A stretch of 64,000 nt of DNA from Kalaharituber pfeilii (GCA_015179045.1 WHUZ01000039.1:310001-374000); one strand, 5' to 3'; shown: positions 41,990-53,699, counted from the stretch's first letter. The notes: generated by a model from the letters alone, not told the origin. Numbers and translations: made by a program.

Positions 41990-43270
41990 ATCTTTTGTTG
42001 AAGAATCATCATTCATACACGCCTCCGTTGACCTCATTTTATTCTCAATGTGAGATTTAGCCTTCCATCTTCCAGCCATCATAGATTCTATATTCCCTTA
42101 TAGTCCCACAGCGCCCGTGTACCTAGTAGCCCCATACTCCCATAGAATTTTGCATTATACTGCTACCAGGTGCGGCTCTCAGGCATGTTTCTAATGTGAG
42201 GTAGTATAATCTCTCACTTTGGAATTAATCATCCAACATAGTCAGGCATTCCTCCGCTGACCATACTTGTAGTCCTGGTCCTGTCTAAAGCCCCCGTATA
42301 TCCACCAATTGATCAATGAAAAAAAAGATGCCATTGGTATAAATAATACCTCATTGGACGTAAAGAGTTCGACAAACTCTCATATGAAACAAAAGATAAG
42401 AAAACAACATGGGGAGTAGTCGACCTACCAAGGAGCAATTAGCATTCTCCAGGAAAAGGCAGCTATGCGAGGAGCTGTTGGGGTACCGGAATGGTTGGGC
42501 GGAGTGGTGAAACGATGTGGTGAGGCGGAGTAATGAGATGCTGTGGTACGCGGGGCGGAGAAGTTGCGCTGGAGGGAGTGTGGACAAAGCTACTCGAGTG
42601 GTTTCTTGAGTAGTTGGTCGAGCGAGGATGCGAGATATTGCTGCAGCTGCAGGCTGGGGTGCGATTGAGAGGCGGTAGGAGCAGTGTGTGCAAAGTACGG
42701 CCACGGCAGCTATAGCGGGATAGGATTGAGAAGCGGAGGGGGGGTGTACAATTGAGAGGCGGTATAGGGGGTACAGTTTACAAGTGGTGAGAGAGGGGGT
42801 ACGAAAGCATGCTGTTCAACTTGCCATCGAGCATGCAGTTGAAGGAGTGGTGTGAAAGGGTGCGAACTACAATCGGCTGCTGGAGGGCCTGCCGATGGAA
42901 CTGTAGGGCGTCGGGACCCGCTGAAGCAGTTTTCGGAGAGTGTCGGTGGGTTCGGGTGGGTGGTGTGGTGTGATTCCTGGTTCAAGGGACCTATTTTTTT
43001 TTTTTTTCTGACCCTTGTGAAGTGACCTGCACCTTAGTTGAAGTGGAATGTTGTTGTTCCCAGTGATGGAGGTAACAACAAGGCGCCATGGAGAGGTGCA
43101 GAATTGAGGGCCCTGGTTCGGTCCTGAGCTGGGGAAGAGGGTTGCCCGGCATCTTAGAAGTAAATGAGATGAACTGTAATGCTCCGGTTCCAGCACTAAC
43201 TCTCTTGGGAGTTAGAAATTCTAATGATGAACAATTGGGAGCTGGAGCCGGGGTAACTCGTTTTAAATTT
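41990..43270 (+). repeat. Family F dispersed repeat, copy 3
   Basis: Upstream modules with TTCCTCCGCTGACCATA (42250-42275), then GATGCCATTGGTATAA (42328), CAAGGAGCAATTAGCATT (42430-42447), a G-rich degenerate minisatellite core (42450-42900), and the conserved tail with GTGATGGAGGT, GGAGAGGTGCAGAATTGAGG and GCTCCGGTTCCAG (43063-43195). Minus-strand Pro/Ser-rich frames in the core are composition artefacts. Confidence 0.7.
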
Positions 43271-44043
43271 TAGTTTTTAATTTTTGTACGACGGCGTGGC
43301 CGGTGGGTAACTCTGTGGTCGCTCGGACTCTATAAGTCGCATGCAATGATGTAAGTTACCCCCAAACGGTTGAATTCGACTAATACAACTGAAATTTATC
43401 CTCAACTATACTCTTGCCGTTGAATCCCAATCCAGAACCTGTAAAATATCCTATACACCACTGAATTTATTTGACATAGCGTTGACTTCAACCCTTACGG
43501 CTGAATCAAACTCGCACGCTATGTAATTGACATCAACTGCATTCCGATTGTGGAAATCTAGCGTACGCTCAATTCGGTGCATTTCAAAAGCTTAGAACGA
43601 TGTTACTTTTTTTAAGAAATTGCAGCTGCAGGCGGATACTTTTGTGACTGGCGCAAACTATGAAATGTACGCCGAGCTTCTTAATTCATGTCGAACAGGC
43701 TTACACGTAGTCCCGTGACAGACTAGCTTACACGCAGTCATTGCCAAGTTTGCTGTATTGCTGAAATAAAAGTGCATTTTTCATGGTATCTTAGGCATTT
43801 TCTCTGACGCTTATGCATACTTATTTTTTATTGAAATTCATTCAATTTAACACCTCGGAGCTTGACATGCCAAGAACAGGTACCAAACCCCTGAACGTTG
43901 ATGCCATTGGCTGTGCCAACGGCCCACAACAGTTTTCTGGAACCTCGGCACGCCAATGATTGCAACTTCTATCAATTTCACACTCTCGACAGCTGAAAAA
44001 GTAACCACTCCGTAGCTGCATTTAGTCTAATTGGAGGATGGGG
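43271..44043. other. Unassigned stretch
   Basis: No gene recognised; a short duplicated word CTTACACG occurs near 43700 and 43731. It includes the promoter side of the frataxin pseudogene. Confidence 0.3.
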
Positions 44044-44712
44044 ATGCCTACTCGATCCGCTTCGGCATTTCTGTTGCGGGGTATGCGACATGCAACTGCT
44101 AGGGCCAGTCGGCGAATCACCATTCCCGCAATAGCATGCACACCATTGGTATCCTCATCAAGAGCATCTCTATACTGCGCATAACTCCATCGATACAACT
44201 AATATCGCACCACCCACCGGCTTTCCCGCCTCACCGTTATGCCTCTACAGACAGCGCTTGCCCTACCGAATCCGTGCTCGCAGAACTGACCCCTACGCCC
44301 CTCGAACTGGACCAATTCCACGCCCTTGCTAACTACACCCTTGACCACATTCTCTTTTCCCTCGAAGCCCTGTGTGACCTGAGCTCCGACATGCCTCCCA
44401 CCAATGTGAAGCTCAGCGATCGAGTTCTCCGCAGATGTGCTGACAATCACAACGGATAGAGGGATCTGATTGCTCAATAAGCAGCCACCGAATCGCCAGC
44501 GTGGCTAAGTTCGCCACTCAGTGGCCCGAGAACATTTGATTGGATTGCGGCGGCGGAGGGGGGAGAGAAAGGGTGAGGAGGGAGGAGAAGGTTTGCCAAG
44601 GGGAAGATGGGTGTGTTTAAGGAAGGGGGATGGATATGGGACAAGTTTGGGGGAGTATTTGAAAAGGGAGATTGGGGAGGGGGTGGAGGTGGGAGGTGAG
44701 GAGCAATGACTG
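44044..44712 (+). pseudogene. YFH1: Frataxin homologue, degenerate
   Basis: Frataxin is the mitochondrial iron-binding regulator of Fe-S cluster assembly. From ATG 44044 a presequence-like stretch reads MPTRSASAFLLRGMRHATAR. In other frames come TPLELDQFHALANYTLDHIL (helix 1), NVKLSDRVL (compare VEYSDGVL), NKQPPNRQ (44477-44500), WLSSPLSGPRTFDW (44503-44545) and WVCLRKGDGYGTSLGEYL with KREIG (44608-44680). These cover the whole family fold in order. Breaks: TAG at 44457-44459, a one-base loss between NRQ and WLSSP, and replaced acidic residues (VKLS for VEYS) on an iron-binding edge. A putative intron at 44149-44248 does not keep frame. It is presumably a spare copy, since frataxin is normally needed; a functional gene should lie elsewhere. 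Confidence 0.8.
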
Positions 44713-45515
44713 AGAAAACATGAGGAGGTGACAGTGAAGGTTGGACAGGAGTGGACATAGGCTCGGGTACTCCTTACCCCCTACCTCGCACCGCACGATA
44801 TCACAAGTGACGCATATATTCAACACCAGATAAACTTTTTTTCCATCACAAACATTGTTCCGGAGGAAGCAAACACTGCTCGGTTGCTTGGCAAGAGATA
44901 GCGGTACTGGTAATAGATACCACATTCTTGATCCTTTAAGGTGAGAATGCGCAATAAGGCCCGGAGTAGGAGGAATATGGATTGAGGTGGGGGTGGAGGG
45001 GAGGGCTTCTGGTACGAGGGAGAGTTGTAAATGTGTATACCATCACAGCATATTTCTATCCAAAAATGCATTACCCATCACCACTTGTTAGAAAGAGTAG
45101 AAGGAAGAAATTGAAAAATGTACTGCGACACCATGGTATTCACATGAACGAAAATGGGGTTCCCAGCTCTCCCGAGTATCCTGAGAGCCCCTTTTTAGCA
45201 ACGGGCGTCAAGTTTCCCTGAGTACATGTATGCTAAAGTAGTAGTATGTATACAATGCTCTAAAAAAGCTTCTATATATATATATTGGCCATAACTTTCC
45301 AAGCAAATAGCGTGAACTGGGACCCCGAAAAATCCGCAGTGCACTGCACGCCATTTCTCTTATCCCTGCACTGCTGACAAGCATAAGTCTATGCTGGTAT
45401 CCATCAAGGTACATGTACAATTACTTTGAAGTTTTCGTGAAAAACACTCCTTTAACTTCTTGTACTTGCCAATTGCTCCTGTTTTAAGCACCAATATCAT
45501 ACCCCCAGGCCCGCA
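44713..45515. other. Unassigned stretch
   Basis: No gene accepted. Confidence 0.3.
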
Positions 45516-45873
45516 ATGCAGTTCAGTAGCTGCCGCATCCGGTACTCTACATCGGCCAGGCCGGCGGTACCCCGCATTGCGTCGTCAGCGGCTGACAGAT
45601 CTGGGACTTGGAAACCGATAGGACCTTGCGAACTACGAGGATGTATTCACTACTTACAAACTAGCATCCTCTCCTCCTCCTCCGGACTGGAAATGAGGAG
45701 ACAGCAGAGCATACTCTTTGACAAACAGAGGATTTTGCATAGTTCATGAATAGGATAAGCAACATGGCGAAGCTCACCGTCAAAGCAAAGTGAAGCTTAC
45801 CTCGATGCCCCCGGTTGGAAGGGTTTGGGGAACGTACTGAGTCCACCACCTCCGACATCTTCCCCAGTCGCAT
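45516..45873 (-). pseudogene. Possible exons of an unrecognised gene
   Basis: From the minus strand: an ATG-started piece MRLGKMSEVVDSVRSPNPSN followed by a GTAAGC donor (about 45800), and further on a protein-like stretch (GPIGFQVPDLSAADDAMRG, then GLADVEYRMRQLL, about 45520-45630) followed by a GTATGA donor. I could not join them in frame: the only candidate intron between the middle pieces is 25 bp. It is either a decayed gene or wrongly joined by me. Confidence 0.3.
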
Positions 45874-46139
45874 GAAATGAGAGGTTTAATTGCGCCTTCC
45901 CGCCCTCGAGAAAAGAAATAATTTCTAGGGGGTAGACAAAACCTTGTGTGCCGTGTTACCTGTATCTGTTCTGTATTCTCAAGTGTCGGGAGATGTGGAG
46001 CCTCGCTGATGTCTTACCGTAGCAATTTTTGTCCTAGTTCTAACTTATCGTTACTAATTTAAATTTTTTTTTTTGGCAACTGTGCTGCCAATAAAAAATA
46101 AAATAAAATAAAGTAAACATCACACCGGGAGCTGAAGTT
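45874..46139. other. Unassigned stretch
   Basis: AT-rich; a run of AAAAT words at 46092-46115. Confidence 0.3.
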
Positions 46140-47060
46140 CACTCTCTGAACCGAATCCCCGTGTGCACAACCGTTGTGGACACAACCACAAGTTGTTTGC
46201 TGATTTTTACAGAGTTATACTCTCTCTCCGTTTTGGATTCACTCCCAACCAAGCCAGGATGCCTCCGCCAACCATATAATTGACCTGGTCTGTTTGGATG
46301 CTCCATGTACCTACAACCCCGTATGTCCACCACTTGGTTTTTAAGTGGTACGCCTCCCCTCGCTTTAGATTAATGCCCAACTGAGCCGGACTTCCTCCGC
46401 CAACCGTATTATAGATCTGGTCTGTCTGAAGGTCCTGTGTAGATGCAAGTTTAAACCCCTCCGTATACCTATAAGCCCATATACTCGCAGAATGTCAGCA
46501 GAATGCTGCCAGCAAGTGCGCACCCTGGAGTGCTTTTTTGTGCGAGGTAACATAACCCCACGCTTTGGAATTTGCATCCAGTTTAGCCAGGTTTCCTCCG
46601 CCGACCCTATAGACCTGGTCTCTCTGAAGTCCCGTGTATCCGCTAGCCTGAGTTCAAGCCCACGTATCGCCAATTTATCACAAGAAAGATGCTATTGGTA
46701 CAATATTTCAATGGATATAAGACATTGAGAAACTGGCCATGCAAGGAAAGAAAAAAGAAAAATACCACAAAAGCATAGGAATAGTGGACCGCTATAGAGT
46801 GCCAAGGAACAATTTGTGTTATCCAAGGAGCTGTGAAGAGTCTACCGGAGGTGCGTCAGAGGGACCGTCACAAAGGTGTTAGAGGGGCTGCTGAAGGGAC
46901 TATGGAAGGACCGTCGGAGAGATGGTGGAGTCGAGTGGGGGTGCATAGTGCTTCTGTAGCTGCGTGGGAGGTTGTCGGAGGGGTTGTTGGGTGGAGATAG
47001 GGGGGTGAGGTGGTGGGATGGCGAGAGAGCAGGCCCACGCCAAGTGGCCGGGATAGCTGT
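46140..47060 (+). repeat. Family F dispersed repeat, copy 4
   Basis: Three tandem modules (about 46225, 46360, 46555), each with CCTCCGCCAACC or CCTCCGCCGACC followed by ACCTGGTC or close variants. Then GATGCTATTGGTACAA (46688), CAAGGAACAATTTG (46802) and a G-rich core (46850-47040) of degenerate 15-bp units. Confidence 0.68.
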
Positions 47061-47109
47061 GTATTATAGCTATGTATTTTAACTGACATCCTTATTCCCT
47101 ATTCGGCAA

Positions 47110-47400
47110 CTAACTCTTCCTTATTTCTAAAGTGTCGCTGAATTCTGCCCGCTCTATCTAGTATCGGTCTTCCTTTCGGCTATACGACTCCATCTTTTGA
47201 CCACCATCTGTGATTCCAATATGACTAAAAGCTCTTCATTATCCACTTCTCTCATGCGATTAGTTTTGCATCATTAATCGTGGCCCTCGTCTCAAGATAC
47301 ATTGACTTCTCTTTCCTCTCCCTTCAATATCTGGATCCCGCTTTGCCCGCTATCCCACTTCCATGGGAGTATACCGTCCTCCAGCCCATTTCCTCACTTG
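47110..47400 (-). pseudogene. Old LINE RNase H remnant 1
   Basis: Minus-strand readings: VYSHGSGIAGKAG, SMYLETRATINDAKLIA, ELLVILESQMVVKR, in the RNase H order of lineage B (YTDGS, VNDAELLAI, VTDSQVAI) but with catalytic Asp codons changed and stops present. Confidence 0.6.
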
Positions 47401-47454
47401 ACACGATTTCCATTTGCCACTTTTGCCAATTCTGTCTCTTGAAACATTAATAAT

Positions 47455-47660
47455 TGATCATGTTCCGACTCTGACCGAGTGACCTTTTGGAGGGGTCGCC
47501 GAAGGGGCCGTTGGAGGGCCCGTCCGAGCAGCTGCTGAAGGGACAGCCGGAGGGGCCATCGGGAGGGTAGATGCTGCGGCTGCTGGAGGGGTGTGCCTGT
47601 AATGCTGCTGCGGCTGCAGGGAGTATAGGATGCCACTGGGCATGGACGCAATCCGGAGGT
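47455..47660 (+). repeat. Extra family F core block
   Basis: G-rich degenerate units of the type GGAGGGGTCGCCGAAGGGGC. With the RNase H remnant that follows it repeats the order of 46850-47400, suggesting a tandem duplication. Confidence 0.5.
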
Positions 47661-47889
47661 ATAGCTGAACAGGTCTGCGCTAAGTGCAAGCGATACCTGG
47701 CTGCTATCCTTAGTCTTGATTAGGGAACTATCTCTTCCCGGTAGGATAGGTACCCTATGATATCCCTCCTCCCACGAGACTACCTACTCCCCACATCTGC
47801 TCCTTCATTCTCCTTTTATCCCTTTCCTGATTATATCCCTTTGTACCCTATAGCCCACATGAGCATCACGTCTTTGAACCTTTGCTCAT

Positions 47890-48270
47890 CCTCATTTCTA
47901 AAGTTCGCTGCACTTTTCTGCCTGCTCCATCCGGCGTCGGTCGTCCTTCTGCTACCGAGCCCAACCTTTTGGCAACCGCCTGTCAATCCAATATGGCCAA
48001 TAGCTGTAGCCTCATACCCAGGGGTTTACAATAGTTTTTCATCCTCCACTTTTAACAGTTCCGCAACATAAATCATGGCCGTCGTTCCAAGATACACAGA
48101 CTGCTCTTTCCCCTCATAATATCCGAATCCCGCTTTCGCCGCTATCTCGATCACAAAGGTGTATACCGCCTTCCAGCCCCTTCTGCTGTCAACTGCTCCC
48201 ATTAGCTCGCTATTGCTAAGGCTGTGAATGATGGTAAGGTTGCCAGCAGCATGCCTTCCTTCCATCTCAG
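47890..48270 (-). pseudogene. Old LINE RNase H remnant 2
   Basis: Minus-strand readings: KAGFGYYEGKEQSVYLGTTA, IYVAELLKV, then LAILD-stop-QAVAKRLG and GRPTPDGAG (compare HPTPDGATN of lineage B). Diverged from remnant 1 but collinear with it. Confidence 0.62.
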
Positions 48271-48379
48271 CTGTCCTGGCGGGTACCTTGAGATTGGCCT
48301 ACTTTTGATTCTTGCCTATATTCAAGCATGCATAGGAAATAATTAGGTATATCCAAAAGGTGTATCATTTGAGGCAAAC

Positions 48380-48850
48380 GACCCACTAATCTTTGGAACT
48401 CAGAAGATGGCATTGGTATAATTTATAAGGAATGGAAAACCAGTAATCTATCGGATAAGATGAATACGGTAGAAAGAATTGAAAAATTGAAAAAAAAGGG
48501 AATAGTCAGCCTATCAAGGTGCTATTTACATTACCCAGAAACGACAGCTATACGAGGACTGTTGAAAGTGCAATTGAAGGTGCGGTTGAAGGTGCGGTGG
48601 GAAAGTGGGTGCGATGCATCGGGACATGGGATGCGATTGAGATGCCGTGGGGCAGGACGGGCAGGGTGGGGGTTTAAGAGGAGGCGGAGTTGGTCAACTT
48701 CTCGAACTGGCCTATAGCTGGGCATATGGTTTCTCTGTTGGAAGTGATGGAGGTTACTACAAGAGGCCACGGAAAGGTATAGAATTGAGGGCCCCAGTGG
48801 AGCATTTGTCTAAGATGGAGTATAGTGCTCCAGTTCCATATGATTAAATT
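48380..48850 (+). repeat. Family F dispersed repeat, copy 5 (distal part)
   Basis: GATGGCATTGGTATAA (48403), CAAGGTGCTATTTACATT (48516), a core (48540-48700), and the tail GTGATGGAGGT, GGAAAGGTATAGAATTGAGG, GCTCCAGTTCCATATGATTA (48745-48848). Confidence 0.7.
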
Positions 48851-49110
48851 CTAGTCGAACAAGGCCAACCTGATATTTATTTGTTCAATAAGAGTTACAA
48901 CTGGCTAATCCTGGGTGTTTATCCATCCAATGTGCAATAATCGGCCGGCCGATTCAGCAATGGGGCGCAGATTCACAGATTCACATTCACGGGCTTATCA
49001 GTGAAAGAACGCCCAGAAAATTTTTCAACCCCCGTCCATTCTCAAATTTGGCAGACTTCACACCCCCCTCTGCCAGATTCCAGATTCATAGAAACTTTTC
49101 ACAAAGGGGT
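48851..49110. other. Unassigned spacer
   Basis: Contains a 16-bp palindrome AATCGGCCGGCCGATT (about 48938-48953); no gene. Confidence 0.4.
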
Positions 49111-49112
49111 TA

Positions 49113-50933
49113 CCAGTACCGTATGGGTAACGATGTGCACACCGGTAACGCTGGGCACCTTGGCGCCGGTTTGCACCCTCCGCAACATCAAAATGTCAGG
49201 CATATCTCACAGAATATATTTCTAATATGTATGATGAATTAATTATAGACCATATTGACTGCGCTGATTCTGAATTTGAAGGGAAAAAAGTGAAAATGCT
49301 ACTCCTACAGCATCCACAATTGCCTCACCCCTCTACCTTATGAAATAACCTCCTCTGGCGCCTACTAGCATATACCAACTCGCTGCAACGCTCTCCCTGC
49401 TCATGGAATAGTAGGAATGGTAGCAATGGTACTACCAGTGCTAAATTACAATACATGGGTAGTAACAGCTTGAGATCTGTAACATAGCACTGTATGCTCC
49501 TGTAGCAAGAAACTGTGCATAACTAAGAAATTGAGCATTTTCCGGATGTGACAACAAAAAATTCCTGTGAGTGCAAATAGCTTTCAAGGGGGCTCAAATT
49601 GAAGCCAGAGCATGGTAGAATATATGGAATTATTTTCCGCATATTCATTGAGCCAATTTTTAGGAGATGGGTAGTGACCTATTTGGAATATCCCAAATCC
49701 TATACTAGACATACTCTGAGCTGCCAAGTGTCCATGATCCTACCTAAAATCTTATTTATCTTAACCTATACTCTATTACCTATTCTGAGGAAGTCTAGCT
49801 AGTTTGGTCGTGTTTGGCCACATCATGGGGTCATCATGGCTATAGAGTAAGCAGCCTGCCTATGTTAGTTAGGGATGCTACACCGTGACTAGTTTTTAGC
49901 TACCCAAAACTATTACCCCATACTACCAGCTATTATAAAATATCTTCTTCATATATCTTTATCTTTATAGCTTTAGAGAGTATCTACCCATCACTTGTAC
50001 TCTACAACAGTGCAGTACTAATATGTACTTGCAGTACCGACAATATACTATTAATATGACAGCTTCACTCTAGATATTGATCTAGATACCTATAGTTTGT
50101 GCCAGTTTTGAGACTGTGTATAGCTCGTATAGCACTACATGATGATAATGATGCAATTATTACTGTTGCATACCGTATGTGTGTGTTGCTGCATATCTGA
50201 CATCTGACATATGCGGACTGCTCACTCTACGGTCATGGTGACTCCTTGACATCACCAAACTTGCTATACTTCCTCAGAATAGGTAATAGAATATATGTTA
50301 AGATAAATAAGATCTCAGGCAGGGTCATTGACACTTGGCAGCTCAGAGTATGTCTAGCATAGGATTTGGGATATTCCAAATAGGTCACTACCCATCTCCT
50401 AAAAATTGGCTCAATGAATATGCGGAAGATAATTCCATGTATTCTACCATGTTCTGGCTTCAATTTGAGCCCCCTTGAAAGCTATTTGCACTCACAGGAA
50501 TTTTTTGTTGTTACATCCGGAAAATGCTCAATTTCTTAGTTATGCACAATTCCTTGCTACAGGAGCATACAGTGCTATGTTACAGATCTCAAGCTGTTAC
50601 TACTCATGTATTGTAATATAGCCCTAGTAGTACCATTGCTACCATTCCTACTATTCCATGAGCAGGGAGAGCGTTGCAGCGAGTTGGTATTTGCTAGTAG
50701 GTGCTAGAGGAGGTTATTTCATAAGGTAGAGGAGTGAGGCAACTGTAGATGCTGTAGGAGTAGCATTTTCACTTTTTTCCCTTCAAATTCAGAATCAGCG
50801 CAGTCAATATGGTCTATAGTAATTAATTCATCATACATATTAGAAATATATTCTGTAAGATATGCCTTACATTTTGATGTTGCGGAGGGGCCCAGCGTTA
50901 CCGGTGTGCACATCGTTACCCATACGGTACTGG
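49113..50933. mobile_element. Complete foldback element, 1821 bp, TA target
   Basis: Ends CCAGTACCGTATGGGTAACG and its exact inverse, each next to TA (49111-49112, 50934-50935), the Tc1/mariner target pattern. The left arm (about 49113-49830) and the right arm (about 50216-50933) are inverted copies at roughly 95 percent identity, apart from a 20-bp loss in the right arm. The central spacer is about 385 bp. No transposase frame. Transcription through it would give a long RNA hairpin. Confidence 0.93.
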
Positions 50934-50935
50934 TA

Positions 50936-51788
50936 TGGCCGAATACATATTTTACTAGCTAGTACTATACTATATTTGGTAATTACTAAAGGGCAATATT
51001 TATACGGAGTAACCACTCTCCATATAAAACTCCTGATCTTTAACTCTATGAAACACAATAATGAAAAATCAAATAAATATATATCGCTTTTAACTTTATG
51101 TCTGATCTATCATATTACGATATGAAACTAATTTTATCTATTTATTTCAGTTGCGCTTTAGTTGGGGTGAAATTTACTCCGCGTGCAGATGTCCCCAACC
51201 ATACACTCAACACCCCTCACTGCCAAGGAACTATCACCATCTCAACCTGCATAACCAACACTACAACTATGGTAGACTAGTACCACGAACCTTAGAACAG
51301 AGTTATGTTCACCACGTTCACATACATGACAAAACCTTCAGAAACAACTGATTTTCTTCAAAAATGGTGTTTCTGTATTGCAACTTTAACACACCCATGA
51401 CTGCCAAATCAAGTTGTGGGTATTTTTAGAAATTGGGCTGCAGCTGTGCACTGTTCGCATCCGAATTGCGGAAGAGGGTTGTTCGGAATCTTTCCACAAG
51501 ATCGACATAATTGAATCCTTAAATACTCAATTGAAGCACAATTTATTGTACCATATTCAATCAACATTCAAATGGTACATAATTCATTTGCATTACAGGT
51601 CTCACTATATAATCTTTTCCCAATTGTGACCCAACATTTGCACCGAAATGGGTACAATTCATTGCAAAATCGGGTATTCTATTCGTTTTTGCACTATAGC
51701 ATGGTAAAAGAGGCTTGCTCTTTGTAGTAGAAGGAGCTCTGGAGGTGGTGGTCTTCTCTTTGGGACAGGCAGGTGGGTCTCTCTTCCT
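50936..51788. other. Unassigned AT-rich stretch
   Basis: No gene or repeat recognised. Confidence 0.3.
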
Positions 51789-51801
51789 GAGAGCATGAGG
51801 C

Positions 51802-51865
51802 TTTTTTTTTTTTTTTTTTTTTTTTTTCACGTGACCCCGCTTGTAGCTGTTCGCCATGGCAGGGC
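51802..51865 (-). mobile_element. Lineage A LINE tail
   Basis: T-run plus the reversed lineage A end, 64 bp. GAGAGCATGAGGC lies at 51789-51801 and 51866-51878. Confidence 0.95.
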
Positions 51866-51878
51866 GAGAGCATGAGGC

Positions 51879-52705
51879 ACTCACAGTGAAGTTCACTTGA
51901 AGCGTGCAAATATATACAGGCCTTAGCTATAGAGAAGTCAAGCTTAATAGTCTCTTGAAGCTAACTAATGCGACAGAACACTACCGGTGATTACTGCACT
52001 GCAGTGTTGTCAGAACCTCGATGCGAGAAGATGCAATGCACCCTAGGACACAAGCTCTCACGCTTGGATAGTATTCGAGGTACTCTTGAATCTGTTGCAA
52101 AGAGCTAGTAAAGGCAGAACTATTGCCCCTGAGTGTCGACATTCATGCTTAGTTGCCCAATTTGTGACTCCTGTTCAGCTGAAATTTGAGAGAACGCACT
52201 CCCAAACGCACCAGTTAGTTCTACTAAAAGTAACCGTTATTGAACAGCTGCTGACTTCAATTGGTAGCAATTATTGCCCATCAGATGATTAGACCTTGTA
52301 TGATGCATAGGAGTACCGTGGGTAGTTCCAAAGGGACGGTCTGCGTCTCACTAAGTATTATTTCGTCAGGAGGATTGACTACCACAGAACCCCATAACTG
52401 GCATCGAGAAAGGCTTTTTGAAAATTGGCTAGTAAATCTGCAGTCAATCGTGACTGCAATTCGCGCACAAGTCTCAATACCAAAATTGCGCAATGAAGTT
52501 CCTTACATTTCTTTGCGGAATTCCGCAGTAGAAATTCTGTTCGTTTTGGTTTCTTTATGATTTCACACCTTTAGCTAAGTACACTTGCTTTTCACTCCAA
52601 GTTTCCTACTTTCATGGAGCCGGAGTAACTCAAAGTACAACCCGAGTGTATCCGGAATCCTTTTCATGAAAGACATAAAGAAACTCTAGATACCTTGTTT
52701 TACCG
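51879..52705. other. Unassigned stretch
   Basis: No gene accepted. It includes the 3' flank of the secreted-protein gene on the minus strand. Confidence 0.3.
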
Positions 52706-53699
52706 TTAACATCTGCTATATCCCACTCTAGTGTCATACCCGTTCTTCCACATTCTCCCGCGGACCCATTCATAATCGGGCACATGATTGTTGCAATGAT
52801 CCACAATCCATTGAGCTTCGCCGCCAATTGTCGGGCACCAAATAGGAATTCTTCGGTCAGTGTACTATCAGCGCCAAATCTCCAGGTTAATACCTTCATT
52901 TTTGCACATCCTATGCAAGTCCCTCCTTGGGTACACTTACAGCGTTGCAAATGGTGATACCGGCGTTACCTGAGCAGCTCACACTTGCACACCGCCCCGC
53001 CTCTGCATAGCAATACCCATTCAAACTATAGAGGTAGTTGTATCCCGAGACAATGAGTTTGGTCCCTGCATGGGCCCAGGTTACACCGCAAGTGTACTTT
53101 GACAGTTATGGTTCAGCAATCCAAGATTGTAAACACTTATAGAGGGACACCGACTTTAGCACGCTTAAATATCTGCCTGTCATCAGGAGTGACACGTTCT
53201 CTGAAAGTTGTGTCTCGCTTTTCCTGCTTTTCCTGGTGCTCACGATATTGCTTGAAGTCCCAGGGGTTATAGTGGGGATTAATTTCGAGAATCTGCTTAT
53301 AGATGCTCTGTATATATTTTGAAAAATACACCTCAGTGACAAGTCTAGTACAACTCCGTGCTTCTGAGGCTGTAAGGGCATATGTACCTCAGCTGTACCT
53401 CGCAAAGTAACATTTTTCCCGTCCTCGGCGACTTCACCTATAAATACCAACTCAGATAATGGAAGGTCTGCAGATAGTGGAACATTGGCAGGTGATGCCA
53501 TGATCTGTCAATGAACGAATATCGTCAGTCAATGTCCTTTTAATAATTTAGCAAAGTACCTGATAAGATTCATTGCAACAAGTCTTTCTTTTCACAAAGG
53601 CTAGAAATGCGCGAATGAGAAATTATTGTAAGTTGATACCTGAGGCAAGGTCACAAATATCCCTGCAACTTGCGCTAGTCGCCAGACACTGATATACAT
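52706..53699 (-). CDS. Small cysteine-rich secreted protein, five exons
   Basis: Exons (minus strand): 53640-53699, 53388-53504, 53155-53307, 52941-53096, 52706-52864; all five join in frame to 214 residues with stop TAA at 52706-52708. Exon 1 alone codes for a signal peptide (VWRLAQVAGIFVTLP). Then ELVFIGEVAEDGKNVTLRGT, joined to ESIYKQILEINPHYNPWDF (the motif VAEDGxxVxLxGTAExIYxQI). A charged linker ending KRAK may be a processing site before the mature domain (YTCGVTWAHAGTKLIVSG, GRCASVSCSGNAGITICN, IVDHCNNHVP, WKNGYDTRVGY, last residue Cys). The layout resembles a family of fungal secreted proteins of unknown function with a propeptide and a Cys-rich C-terminal domain. Introns 2-4 are 80, 58 and 76 bp, intron 1 is 135 bp. 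The third donor (GTCGGT) is unusual. It appears intact; a role in secretion or host contact is only a guess. Confidence 0.78.

Noticed and set aside
42351..42985. Pro/Ser-rich minus-strand proteins in family F cores
   Set aside because: The frames change between copies and follow the minisatellite composition; the core is not conserved as protein.
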